From Antarctobacter albus (GTDB lineage: Bacteria > Pseudomonadota > Alphaproteobacteria > Rhodobacterales > Rhodobacteraceae), in assembly GCF_900101505.1 (NCBI RefSeq), contig NZ_FMZI01000023.1, positions 1-45,466 of the forward strand: 45,466 nucleotides of DNA, read 5' to 3'. The position numbers were made by a program, and so were the translations under genes. Each line of letters starts with the position of its first letter. The stretch's first letter is position 1. Positions 8,856-18,162 of the stretch are shown here, one piece after another. Under the pieces are notes generated by a model that saw nothing but the letters and a program-made list of their open reading frames with translations, did not search any database and had not been told where the DNA came from.

Positions 8856-9773
8856 TCACTCCCACTCCATCTGCTCAAAGACGGTCTGTGCATTGCGCCG
8901 GGCGAGCGCGTCGAACTGATCGAGATAGGCAAAGTCGGACTGGTCGACATCGACGGCCCCCAGGATGTCACCACCCGCGTCGATATGATCCCGGATGCCT
9001 GCCCGCAGGTTCGCCAGGTAATCCCGGGTGTCGCGCTGCGCGGTTGCCAGATCGGTCGCGGGGCCGTGCCCGGGGATCAGATGAACCGGCTCCAGCGCCT
9101 CGATTTCGGAGAAGGCGTCCAGCCAGTGGGCGCTGTCGGAAAAGGACATCACCCCCAGGACCCGCCCGACATAGACCACGTCTCCGGTAAAGACAGTACG
9201 CGTTTCGGGCAGCCAGACAAGGCTGTCGCCCGGGGTATGGGCGGGGCCGACATGCCGGATCTCGATCCGGGTGCCGCCAAGGGTCAACTCATGCGAGGCG
9301 GCAAAGATCACATCCGGTTGCGACGGTTCCGTCCCGGCCAGGCCATCGCTGCCGATCAGGGCGTCCAGCATGGTCAACTGCAGCGAGGCACGATCCTTTT
9401 GGTCGGCAAAGGCGGCGGCAGAGGTGATGACCTGCGCCCCCTGCGATTGCCAGTAGCCATTGCCGAGCCAGCGGTGGTCCTGTCCGCCGGTGTTGATGAC
9501 ATGTGTCACGGGCTGATCCGTCAAATTGCGCACCACGTCATGCAACGCGCTTGCCCCCTTCCAACTGCCGCCGGGATCGACCAGCACCGCCCCTTCAGAG
9601 GTCTCTATCAGACCGAAGGTGGCGTTGTTGCCCAGGTTCTGCGGGTCGCGCTGGGCTGCGGGGCCTTCGATGGACCAGACACCGGGGGCGACCTGTTGCG
9701 GTTCAAGGATCTGGGCCATCAGGCCAAGCGGCCAAAGAGCCAGGGTGGCAGCGGCTAGGGCGAGGCGGCGCAT
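8856..9773 (-). CDS. Exported metallo-beta-lactamase-fold protein with an altered metal-binding motif
   Basis: 305 residues from MRRLALAAAT, which gives a clean signal peptide (about 1-20). MBL features include LVDPGGSWKG (after strand 4), His179 in GPAHTPGD, Asp198 in FTGD and His236 in PGHG. The usual HxHxDH signature is replaced by NTGGQDH (94-100), so the first two His ligands are missing. Exported MBL proteins of the SoxH / quinoprotein-relay type are known in this order, and this one resembles them in size and export. Whether it binds one metal or two, and whether it is an enzyme, cannot be told from the sequence. Divergent from the MFS gene. Confidence 0.85.
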   Translation of the reverse strand: MRRLALAAATLALWPLGLMAQILEPQQVAPGVWSIEGPAAQRDPQNLGNNATFGLIETSEGAVLVDPGGSWKGASALHDVVRNLTDQPVTHVINTGGQDHRWLGNGYWQSQGAQVITSAAAFADQKDRASLQLTMLDALIGSDGLAGTEPSQPDVIFAASHELTLGGTRIEIRHVGPAHTPGDSLVWLPETRTVFTGDVVYVGRVLGVMSFSDSAHWLDAFSEIEALEPVHLIPGHGPATDLATAQRDTRDYLANLRAGIRDHIDAGGDILGAVDVDQSDFAYLDQFDALARRNAQTVFEQMEWE

Positions 9774-9926
9774 GGGGTATCCTTGGGTCGTGAACGATGG
9801 CAAATCCTAGGCGGTGCCGGGCGCGGTTGAAAAGACCACGGGCCGCGGCGCATCGTCCGGGCTGTGAGCGCCCATCTCGCCCGCCTTGGATCTTGCAGCC
9901 TGAGCTTGATTGACTAACCTGCCGCC

Positions 9927-11237
9927 ATGTTCCGCCAGCTTCTTCCCGTCAGTGCGCTTTTGCTTGGTTCCGGCCTGTTGCTCTTTGCAGGGGGGATGCA
10001 TGGTCTGATCCTGCCGGTGCGGGGGGCCGCCGAGGGGTTCGGCGCCACCGAGCTGGGCCTTCTGGGCACCGGTTGGGCCGTGGGCTATGTCGCGGGCTGT
10101 TTCTATGTGCCCCGCATCGTCGGCTCCGTGGGCCATATCCGCGCCTTCGGCGTCATGTGTGCCTTTGCGGCCATCGCGATCCTGCTGCAGGCGTTGCTGG
10201 TCACGCCCGAGTTCTGGATCCCGGTGCGGGCAGTCTCGGGGTTCTGCTTTGCCGGGGCGGCGATGATCGTGGAAAGCTGGCTGTCCGACCGGGCCTCGCC
10301 GCAGTCACGGGGGACGATCTTCGGCGTCTACACGATGGTGAACCTGGGCGCGACGACCGCCGGGCAGCTGGCCATCGCCACGGGGGATGCCAGTGGGTTC
10401 CTGTTCTTTGCCGTGGCGGCCATCGTCTACAGCCTTGCGCTGGTGCCGACGGCGCTGTCGACGTCAGAGTCCCCGGCGCCGCTGACCTCGGTGCGGCTGA
10501 ACCTGCCGCTCTTGTGGCGCAACTCGCCCGTGGCGGTGGTGGCGGTGTTCCTGGTCGGGATTTCCAACGGCTCTTTCGGGACGCTGTCGGCGGTCTATGC
10601 CGACCGTGTTGGGCTGACGCTGGGGGCGCTTGCGCTTTTCGCCTCGATCCCGGTGCTGGCGGGGGCACTGTCGCAGGTGCCCATCGGTTTTGCCTCGGAC
10701 CGGATGGACCGGCGCAAGGTCCTGCTGGTGGTGGCCGTGCTGGCGGTGGCGGCGGACCTGGGATTCATCCTGCTGGCGCCGCAGGACCAGATGATGAACC
10801 TGGTCCTTGTGTCCATTTTCGGCGCGGCGATCTTTGCCATGTACCCGATCATCGTGGCCCACGCGAATGACCATGCGCCCGAGGGCACCTCGATCCAGGT
10901 TTCGGGCGGGCTGTTGATGGTCTACGGGCTGGGCAATATCGCCGGGCCGCTGATCGCCGGTGTCGCCATGTCGGCGGCGGGTGCCTCGGGGCTGTTCCTG
11001 ACCACGATCGTGGCGCATGTGCTGATGATCCTCTACACCGCGCTGCGCATCGTCCAGCGGGCGGCCGTGGCGGAAGAGGACAAGGGCGCGTTCCAGATGT
11101 CGGCGCCGGCCCGCGGCCTGACCCCCGAAACGGCGGCCTTGGCCGGCGGCGAGGAGGAGGCGGAAACGCTGGAAGAGGCGATGGAAGCGGAAGAAGCCGA
11201 TCAGGCCCGTTCGACCAGCACCGATCCGACGGAATAG
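9927..11237 (+). CDS. MFS transporter (YcaD-like)
   Basis: 436 residues with about twelve hydrophobic segments. MFS signatures include GWAVGYVAGCFYVPRIVG in the loop 2-3 area, VESWLSDRASPQSRG (the helix 4-5 element of the YcaD-type subfamily) and FASDRMDRRKVL in the second half. It ends with a strongly acidic tail (Glu/Ala/Asp-rich, about 30 residues). The last 37 bases overlap the 3' end of the opposite-strand ketosynthase-like gene. Substrate unknown; the YcaD group are putative sugar or amino-acid exporters. Confidence 0.9.
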   Translation: MFRQLLPVSALLLGSGLLLFAGGMHGLILPVRGAAEGFGATELGLLGTGWAVGYVAGCFYVPRIVGSVGHIRAFGVMCAFAAIAILLQALLVTPEFWIPVRAVSGFCFAGAAMIVESWLSDRASPQSRGTIFGVYTMVNLGATTAGQLAIATGDASGFLFFAVAAIVYSLALVPTALSTSESPAPLTSVRLNLPLLWRNSPVAVVAVFLVGISNGSFGTLSAVYADRVGLTLGALALFASIPVLAGALSQVPIGFASDRMDRRKVLLVVAVLAVAADLGFILLAPQDQMMNLVLVSIFGAAIFAMYPIIVAHANDHAPEGTSIQVSGGLLMVYGLGNIAGPLIAGVAMSAAGASGLFLTTIVAHVLMILYTALRIVQRAAVAEEDKGAFQMSAPARGLTPETAALAGGEEEAETLEEAMEAEEADQARSTSTDPTE

Positions 11238-12319
11238 CCCGCGCCAAAGGAACAGATCACGCCCCGGTCGCCCTTGGCCATGTCCTCGGAATGCTTGGAA
11301 AAGGCGATGATCGACCCGGCGGATGAGGTATTGGCGTAATCCTGCAGGATATTGGGCTGTTCGCCCGCCTCCGGCACGCGGCCCAACACCTTTTTCCCGA
11401 TGAAGTCATTCATGGTCTTGTTGGCCTGGTGCAGCCAGAGCCGCCGCAGGTCATCGGCCTGCCAGCCGTGATCGGACAGGTGGCCAAGGATGTGCGAGGA
11501 CACCAGCGGCAGCACTTCCTTGAAGACCTTGCGCCCGTTCTGCATGAACTGCATGTCGCGCCGATCCTCCATCTGGTCATGGGCGCGGCGCAGGAACCCG
11601 GCGTTGTTGCGAATGTTGTTGGAAAACTGCGTGGCGCAGCGTGTGGAATGGATCAGCCAGTGATCGCCCTGCGCCTCCTCCGCCGGTTCGATCACCACCG
11701 CGGTGCAGACATCGCCAAATATGAAATGGCAGTCGCGGTCGCGCCATTCGAGGTGGCCCGAGCAGATTTCCGGGTTCACGACCAGCGCGCGGCGCGCACT
11801 GCCCGCGCGGATCATGTCGGCAGCGGCCTGGATGCCGAAGGTGGCCGAGGAACAAGCCACGTTCATGTCAAAAGCGAACCCGCCGCAATCCAGTAGCCGC
11901 TGGATCTCGATCGCAATTGCCGGGTAGGCGCGTTCGTGGTTCGAGGCGGCGCAGATCACCAGGTCGATCTCTGCCCCCTCGCGGCCCGCCATTTCCAGCG
12001 CCTTGGTGCAGGCGTCCACCGCCATTTCGGCCATGATTCCGGGAGACTCGTCCGGCCGGGCGGGCAGGCGCGGGCACATGCGGTCCGGGTCCAGCACGCC
12101 TTCCTTGTCCAGAACAAAGCGGCTTTCGATGCCCGAGGCCGAAAAGATGAAATCGGAACTGGAATGGGTCAGCGGCTCGACCTCGCCGGCGGCGATACGG
12201 CTCGCGTGATCGGCGTTCCATCGGTCGGCATAGGCGTTGAAGGCGGCGACAAGCTCGTCGTTGGATATGCTCTGATCCGGGGTGAATACCCCGTGGCCGG
12301 TGATCGCTGGCTGTGTCAT
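11201..12319 (-). CDS. Beta-ketoacyl-ACP synthase III-like (FabH-type) enzyme
   Basis: 372 residues from MTQPAITGHG (an upstream in-frame codon at 12352 would add 11 poorly conserved residues). It has the thiolase-fold KAS III triad: Cys156 in VACSSAT, His297 in LWLHQAN and Asn330 in DYANTSS. It is about 50 residues longer than E. coli FabH, with an insertion near residues 40-95. Such long FabH-like proteins act on acyl-CoA/malonyl-ACP or in specialised acyl condensation. Which one here is not clear, so I give no symbol. Its 3' end overlaps the MFS gene tail-to-tail. Confidence 0.88.
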   Translation of the reverse strand: MTQPAITGHGVFTPDQSISNDELVAAFNAYADRWNADHASRIAAGEVEPLTHSSSDFIFSASGIESRFVLDKEGVLDPDRMCPRLPARPDESPGIMAEMAVDACTKALEMAGREGAEIDLVICAASNHERAYPAIAIEIQRLLDCGGFAFDMNVACSSATFGIQAAADMIRAGSARRALVVNPEICSGHLEWRDRDCHFIFGDVCTAVVIEPAEEAQGDHWLIHSTRCATQFSNNIRNNAGFLRRAHDQMEDRRDMQFMQNGRKVFKEVLPLVSSHILGHLSDHGWQADDLRRLWLHQANKTMNDFIGKKVLGRVPEAGEQPNILQDYANTSSAGSIIAFSKHSEDMAKGDRGVICSFGAGYSVGSVLVERA

Positions 12320-12419
12320 GGGCGCGTCCTCCTGCCTTCGACAGGACCGCAAGCGTGGGACGAGGTCAAGGGAACCCGTGGGGGCAGGCGCGCGTTGCCT
12401 TGGTGAAAGGAGGACCGAA

Positions 12420-12665
12420 ATGGACCGACTTGCGCTTTACCTTACCCTCATGAGCGGCAGCGGCATCGCCGGGACGCTGCTCATCGTCTTCTTCGCCTTC
12501 AACTGGTACAGCTGGACAGCGATTGCCGTCGCCGCCGGGATCGGGCTTGTGACCGCATGGCCCAGCGCGCGGATGGTGTCCAAATACATCAAGGACAACG
12601 ACCCGCTGTTCCATCGGCGAGAGCCCAAGGGCATCCTGCCCGATCCAAGCGGACCCGAGCTTTAG
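12420..12665 (+). CDS. Small two-helix membrane protein, hypothetical
   Basis: 81 residues from ATG at 12420, preceded by a strong GAAAGGAGG site. Two hydrophobic helices (about 5-26 and 31-50), then a basic/polar tail ending DPSGPEL. Its stop overlaps by 4 bases the stop of csaA on the opposite strand. Divergent from the KAS III-like gene. No family recognised; the strong ribosome site and clean two-helix profile support a real gene. Confidence 0.7.
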   Translation: MDRLALYLTLMSGSGIAGTLLIVFFAFNWYSWTAIAVAAGIGLVTAWPSARMVSKYIKDNDPLFHRREPKGILPDPSGPEL

Positions 12666-13003
12666 TGCATTCTGGACCCGTTCGGCGCGGCCTGATCCGG
12701 AGCGATCAGCACGATGGCGCCGTCCGGGTCCGATACACCCAGCACCAGCACCTCGGACCGCATCGGCCCGATCTGGCGGGGCGGGAAATTGACCACCGCC
12801 ATGACCTGTTTGCCGACAAGGCGTTCGGGGTCGTAATGCACGGTGATCTGGGCCGAGCTCTTCTTTTCCCCGATTTCCGGCCCGAAATCGATCCATAGCT
12901 TGATTGCCGGTTTGCGGGCCTCGGGGAACGGTTCGGCGCGGATCACGGTGCCGAGGCGAATGTCGACCTTCAGGAAATCGTCGAATGTGATCTCGTCAGC
13001 CAT
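12662..13003 (-). CDS. csaA: tRNA-binding protein CsaA-like (OB fold)
   Basis: 113 residues from MADEITFDDFLKVDIRLGTV, the conserved opening of the CsaA/tRNA-binding-domain family. Further family motifs are PEARKPAIKLWIDFG, SSAQIT, GKQVMAVVNFPPRQIGPMRSEVLVLG and the C-terminal AIVLIAPD. Members are homodimers that bind tRNA and have been proposed to have chaperone-like activity. The start codon overlaps the proC stop by 8 bases, so translation is likely coupled. Confidence 0.92.
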   Translation of the reverse strand: MADEITFDDFLKVDIRLGTVIRAEPFPEARKPAIKLWIDFGPEIGEKKSSAQITVHYDPERLVGKQVMAVVNFPPRQIGPMRSEVLVLGVSDPDGAIVLIAPDQAAPNGSRMH

Positions 13004-13808
13004 TGGCCAATTCCTTCGACCGCCGCGCAGCCGCCGCCACGGTGGCGCGCATGAGCGGCGGCAGGCCATCGTCCTCGTTCATCAGCACCTCCAGCCCCGC
13101 CTGCGTGGTGCCGTTGGGCGAGGTCACGTTGCGGCGCAGTTGTGCCGGATCCTCGCCCGTTTCCTGCGCAAGGGCGCCCGCGCCTGCCACGGTGGCCCGC
13201 GCCAGGGCCATCGCCAGTTCGGGGGCCAGTCCCTCGGCCTCTCCGGCCTTGGCGAGGCATTCGATCATGTGAAAGACATAGGCCGGGCCGGAGCCGCTGA
13301 CGCCGGTGACGGCATCCATCTGGTCTTCGCTGTCCAGCCGTACGACCTCTCCCACCGCCGACAGAAGGTCCTCGGCGGTCTTCAGGTGTGCGTCCGTGGT
13401 CCGCGCATTGCCGATGATGGCGGTGATGCCCTTGCCCACGGCGGCGGGCGTGTTGGGCATGGCGCGCACGATGGGGACATCCCCCAGGTGCGCCTCGTAG
13501 GTGGTGATCGGTGTGCCTGCGGCGACGGAGACGAACAGCGTGTCGCCTTTGGGCAGGGTTTGCAGCGCGGGCAGCGCCTCGCCCATCATCTGCGGCTTGA
13601 CGGCGATCAGCACGACGGCGGGGCTGTCGCCAAAGCCTTCGTTGATGTGGACGCCCTGTGCCTGCAGCCAGTCCGAAGGGATCGGGTCCTGGACCCGCAC
13701 CGATCCGGCGGGCAATCCGCGTGCCAGCCAGCCGGCGAGCATCGCCGATCCCATCTTGCCGCATCCCAAGAGTGCCAGCCCGCGCCGGGCGAGGTCTGTA
13801 TCCTGCAT
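12996..13808 (-). CDS. proC: Pyrroline-5-carboxylate reductase
   Basis: 270 residues from ATG at 13808, with GGGG upstream. N-terminal NAD(P) site LALLGCGKMGSAML (GxGxxG), VLIAVKPQ after strand 4, RAMPNTPAAVGKGIT and the C-terminal SGSGPAYVF ... TSPNGTTQAGL proline/P5C-binding signature. It makes the last step of proline synthesis, P5C to L-proline. It is coupled to csaA downstream, with a strong hairpin at 13824-13858 directly before it. Confidence 0.96.
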   Translation of the reverse strand: MQDTDLARRGLALLGCGKMGSAMLAGWLARGLPAGSVRVQDPIPSDWLQAQGVHINEGFGDSPAVVLIAVKPQMMGEALPALQTLPKGDTLFVSVAAGTPITTYEAHLGDVPIVRAMPNTPAAVGKGITAIIGNARTTDAHLKTAEDLLSAVGEVVRLDSEDQMDAVTGVSGSGPAYVFHMIECLAKAGEAEGLAPELAMALARATVAGAGALAQETGEDPAQLRRNVTSPNGTTQAGLEVLMNEDDGLPPLMRATVAAAARRSKELANG

Positions 13809-13823
13809 CACGTCCCCCTGTCT

Positions 13824-13858
13824 TTTTTCCCGGCGGACCCTAGGCCCGCCGGGAAAAA
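13824..13858. terminator. Strong bidirectional hairpin upstream of proC
   Basis: TTTTTCCCGGCGG (13824-13836) pairs perfectly with CCGCCGGGAAAAA (13846-13858), loop 9 bases. With T-runs on both strands it is a textbook bidirectional terminator. It sits only 15 bases before the proC start codon, on the 5' side of proC and 3' side of the YbjN-domain gene, so it should separate the two transcripts, or attenuate readthrough into proC. Confidence 0.75.
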
Positions 13859-13964
13859 GGGGCAAGGTCACTTGGCCATGACCGGGATGGGTGGTGTGTG
13901 GTGCTATCGCCAATCTCTGTTTGTCTGCCTCAGGGCGATGCCAGACGCATCACGGGCGCAATGC

Positions 13965-13993
13965 AAAAGGGGCGTCGCCAGTGCGCCGCCCCT
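13965..13993 (-). terminator. Terminator of the YbjN-domain gene
   Basis: Read leftward, AGGGGCG (13987-13993) pairs with CGCCCC (13969-13974) and is followed by TTTT (13965-13968). It lies 36 bases after the stop at 14029. Confidence 0.6.
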
Positions 13994-14028
13994 GGTTGTT
14001 CTGCCGGAATTCCGGTTTTCGGGGTGCC

Positions 14029-14529
14029 TTACGCCCGCCCGTAAGCCTCTGCAATGGCGACCTGCATGGATTCTTTTGCGCTCTTGTCGGTCCAGACCAT
14101 CAACTGGAAGGCCGGGTAATAACGTTCCGAACTCATGACGGCGGCGCCGATCATCGTGTCGATCTGCTCGGCGCTGGCGACATTGCCACCGGCCAGCACC
14201 AGCCCGTACTTGTAGACCATCAGCTTGTTCTCAGGCCAGTAGCTGAAGGCGCCGGCCCAGCACTGATCGTTGATCAGGTTCAGACCTTCGTACAGTTCCG
14301 GCAACCGCGCCTCTGGCGGCTCCATCTCGAAGGTGCAGATCATCCGCAGGGTTTCATCGAAAGCGGACCAGGCCAGGGTGATCGAGTAGGTGCGCCACTG
14401 ACCTTCGACCGCCATCGCGATCTGGTCGTCCGCGATGCGGTCGAAATCCCAATCGTTGAACTCGGCGATATGCTCGACAAGGTCGATCGGATGCAATTCG
14501 TCGTTGAGATACTGCTCGGACAGGGCCAT
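14029..14529 (-). CDS. YbjN-domain protein
   Basis: 166 residues from MALSEQYLND (upstream in-frame extension to 14595 rejected because it lacks a good ribosome site). The segment DQIAMAVEGQWRTYSITLAW ... LRMICTFEMEPPE, then LNLINDQCWAGAF and LVLAGG, matches the YbjN family, a mixed alpha/beta fold related to type III chaperones. Role unknown; the E. coli relative affects stress and motility. In alphaproteobacteria it often precedes proC, as here. Confidence 0.85.
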   Translation of the reverse strand: MALSEQYLNDELHPIDLVEHIAEFNDWDFDRIADDQIAMAVEGQWRTYSITLAWSAFDETLRMICTFEMEPPEARLPELYEGLNLINDQCWAGAFSYWPENKLMVYKYGLVLAGGNVASAEQIDTMIGAAVMSSERYYPAFQLMVWTDKSAKESMQVAIAEAYGRA

Positions 14530-14710
14530 AAGGACACCCCTTTGATTATAGCGCCGTGACTGGTGATTCACCCCCAGCGCTTGCTGCCTGCTCAAGGGTC
14601 TGCGGGCTATCCCCGCGCCCTTACCAGATATGGTGCCTGCCCAAATAGGGGTGTGTAAAGCGATATTTTGATGAAGACCGCATTAAGTTGTGGACGAGTT
14701 CGATTCGGCG

Positions 14711-15634
14711 TCAACTTGTGGGTAAAGACTCTGCTTCGTGTCTGAGTGCGCGTTCGAACAATTGGCGAGAGCGCGAGGCGGCGCTGTCGGGCCGCGTCAT
14801 CAGACCTACCGGACCGGCGGTCAATCCCAGGTCCAGGGGCAGTGCGGCCAGGGCGCCATCGTCGATTTCCGGGGCCACGACGCCTTCGGAAATGAACCAG
14901 AGCATGTCCGATTGCCGAAGGAACCGCCGCCCGAAGGCACCGGAGACGCAGTCGATCCGATCATGGAAGGGCCCCAACCCCTGCGCCAGGCACCAGCGAT
15001 CCACCAGAGGGCGGATCGCGGCGCCTTCGGGCGGGTAGAGCACGGGCCAGTCCACCAGGTCCTGGGGCGCCAGAACGGGCCGGGCCAGCAAGGGGTGCTG
15101 GCTGCGCACGACACAAACGACGCCCTCTTGGTATAGCTGCGTGAAACTGACCCCGGCCATGCTGTCCGGCGCCCCCATGCGCCCGATCACAAGGTCGAGC
15201 GCGCCGGATTGCAGATCGCGCGTCAGCGCCCCGTGTGCCCCGTCGCGCAGCACCAGCCGAGTTGCGGGCGACAGTTCGCGGAACCGGGCCACGACGCGCG
15301 GCATCAGGCGCACCGCGACCGAGGGCAGGGCACCCACGCGCAGCACCTCGGCGCCGCCTTCGCGCAGTTCGGCCACCCCGGATACCCCGCGCCTCAGCGC
15401 GGCGAGGCTTTGCCCGGCGAACTCCAGGAACACCTCGCCCTCGGGGGTCAGCCGCACGCCACCGCGGTCTCGCGTCATCAGCGCGGCGCCCAGGATCTCT
15501 TCGAGTTCCTTCAGCGTCTTCGACAGGGCGGGCTGGGTCAGGTTCAGCTCGGCACAGGCACCCTTGAGACTGCCTTGGCGGGCAATGGCGGTGACAGTCT
15601 CGAGGTGGCGCAGTTTGATCCGTCGGTCCAGCAA
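14711..15634 (-). CDS. pcaQ: LysR-family regulator PcaQ of the protocatechuate pathway
   Basis: 307 residues from a TTG at 15634, chosen because the product then begins LLDRRIKLRHLET, as PcaQ proteins do. An ATG at 15676 would add 14 residues. The N-terminal winged helix-turn-helix (about 7-65: GSLKGACAELNLTQPALSKTLKELE) and effector-binding domain (about 90-300) are complete. PcaQ activates pca genes in response to beta-carboxy-cis,cis-muconate in relatives. It is divergent from pobA-pcaCHG with a 93-base gap, the normal arrangement for a LysR regulator and its target. Confidence 0.88.
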   Translation of the reverse strand: MLDRRIKLRHLETVTAIARQGSLKGACAELNLTQPALSKTLKELEEILGAALMTRDRGGVRLTPEGEVFLEFAGQSLAALRRGVSGVAELREGGAEVLRVGALPSVAVRLMPRVVARFRELSPATRLVLRDGAHGALTRDLQSGALDLVIGRMGAPDSMAGVSFTQLYQEGVVCVVRSQHPLLARPVLAPQDLVDWPVLYPPEGAAIRPLVDRWCLAQGLGPFHDRIDCVSGAFGRRFLRQSDMLWFISEGVVAPEIDDGALAALPLDLGLTAGPVGLMTRPDSAASRSRQLFERALRHEAESLPTS

Positions 15635-16897
<1,263 letters not shown>

Positions 16898-16900
16898 TTG

Positions 16901-16924
16901 CCCGGGTTTCGTCACGAACCCGGG
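16901..16924 (+). other. Intercistronic RNA hairpin pobA-pcaC
   Basis: CCCGGGTT (16901-16908) pairs with AACCCGGG (16917-16924), with CG/CG extending the stem inward past one bulged T, loop TCA. There is no U-tract. It lies in the 49-base pobA-pcaC gap and ends before the pcaC ribosome site, so it probably works as an mRNA processing or stability element. Confidence 0.6.
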
Positions 16925-16946
16925 TCCGGCCCGAAGGGAGGACCGC

Positions 16947-17360
16947 ATGACCAACCGATACGAAACCGGCATGAAGGTGCGCCGCTCTGTGCTTGGCGAT
17001 GCCCATGTCGACCGCGCCGAGGCGGCCAAGACACCCTTTGACGAGGCGTTCCAGACCCTCATCACCGAAGGCGCCTGGGGCACTGTCTGGGCCTCTGACG
17101 GGATCAGTGACCGCGAGCGTTCCATGCTGACGCTGGCGCTGCTGGCGGCGCTGGGCAATTTCGAAGAGATCCCCATGCACATCCGCGCCACCGCGCGGAC
17201 GGGGGCCAGCAAGGCGGATGTGCTGGAAGCGTTTCAGCACGTCGCAATCTATGCCGGTGTGCCGCGCGCCAACCACGCGCTGAAGCTGGCCAAGCAGACC
17301 TATGCCGAGATGGACGGCCCTGAAACAGGGCAGGCAAACGCGCAGTCCGGGGACAAGTGA
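16947..17360 (+). CDS. pcaC: 4-carboxymuconolactone decarboxylase
   Basis: 137 residues from MTNRYETG, with AAGGGAGG upstream. It shows the carboxymuconolactone decarboxylase core: ERSMLTLALLAALGNFEEIPMHI, then ASKADVLEAFQHVAIYAGVPRAN, typical of PcaC. It converts gamma-carboxymuconolactone to 3-oxoadipate enol-lactone. The gene is followed by pcaH after 12 bases. The enzyme producing its substrate (PcaB) and the following enzyme (PcaD) are not encoded nearby. Confidence 0.95.
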   Translation: MTNRYETGMKVRRSVLGDAHVDRAEAAKTPFDEAFQTLITEGAWGTVWASDGISDRERSMLTLALLAALGNFEEIPMHIRATARTGASKADVLEAFQHVAIYAGVPRANHALKLAKQTYAEMDGPETGQANAQSGDK

Positions 17361-17372
17361 GGAGAGACCGAC

Positions 17373-18101
17373 ATGCCCGATCAAGGCGAATTCTACCAGC
17401 GGGACCGGGACTGGCACCCGCCCGCCTACGTCAAGGAATACAAGACGAGCGTCGCGCGGTCGCCGCAATATTCGCTCATCAGTCTGCAGAACTCGGTTGG
17501 TGAGATCACCGGCCCGGTCTTCGGTCATAACGACATCGACCCGATGGACCGCGACCTGATCCACAACTACGCCACGGCCGGTGAAAGCGCGATTGGCGAA
17601 CGGATCATTCTGCATGGGCGGGTGCTGGACGAGAACGCGCGGCCCGTGCCCAACACGCTGGTCGAGATCTGGCAGGCCAACGCGGGCGGGCGCTATCGTC
17701 ACAAGAAGGACACCTACCTCGCGCCCATCGACCCCAATTTCGGTGGCTGCGGGCGCACGATCACGGACGAGAACGGCTATTACTATTTCCGCACCGTGAA
17801 ACCCGGCGCCTATCCCTGGCGCAACTACGTCAACAGCTGGCGCCCGGCGCATATCCACGTCTCGGTCTTCGGCTCGGGCTTTGTCCAGCGGCTGATTTCA
17901 CAGATCTACTTTGAGGGCGACCCGCTGATCCCGCTCTGTCCCATCGTCAAGAGCATCCCCAACCAAGAGGCGATCAACAGCCTGGTGGCGGCGCTGGACA
18001 TGAATTCGACCATTCCGCTGGACACCATCGCCTACAAGTTCGACATCGTCCTGCGCGGGCGTCGCTCGACGCTGTTCGAAAACCGTCTGGAGGGGAATTG
18101 A
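17373..18101 (+). CDS. pcaH: Protocatechuate 3,4-dioxygenase, beta subunit
   Basis: 242 residues. The intradiol dioxygenase signature [24 protein letters not shown] and the iron region are intact: Tyr in the [13 protein letters not shown] segment, Tyr in KPGAYPWRN, and the His pair in [11 protein letters not shown] that ligand Fe(III) in this family. It holds the active-site iron of the alpha-beta oligomer and cleaves protocatechuate to 3-carboxy-cis,cis-muconate. It is separated from pcaG by 61 bases with a strong hairpin. Confidence 0.96.
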   Translation: MPDQGEFYQRDRDWHPPAYVKEYKTSVARSPQYSLISLQNSVGEITGPVFGHNDIDPMDRDLIHNYATAGESAIGERIILHGRVLDENARPVPNTLVEIWQANAGGRYRHKKDTYLAPIDPNFGGCGRTITDENGYYYFRTVKPGAYPWRNYVNSWRPAHIHVSVFGSGFVQRLISQIYFEGDPLIPLCPIVKSIPNQEAINSLVAALDMNSTIPLDTIAYKFDIVLRGRRSTLFENRLEGN

Positions 18102-18102
18102 T

Positions 18103-18147
18103 GCATCTTCGGGAAAACTGGGAACTGGTTTTCCTCCCGGAAGATGC
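18103..18147 (+). other. Strong intercistronic hairpin pcaH-pcaG
   Basis: GCATCTTCGGGAAAAC (18103-18118) folds onto GTTTTCC-T-CCC plus GGAAGATGC (to 18147): the outer GCATCTTC/GAAGATGC (18103-18110 / 18140-18147) is perfect, and the inner part pairs with one bulge. The stem is about 16 bp and starts one base after the pcaH stop. It ends 4 bases before the pcaG ribosome site AAGGAG. No U-tract. Confidence 0.7.
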
Positions 18148-18162
18148 GTAAGGAGAATGACA

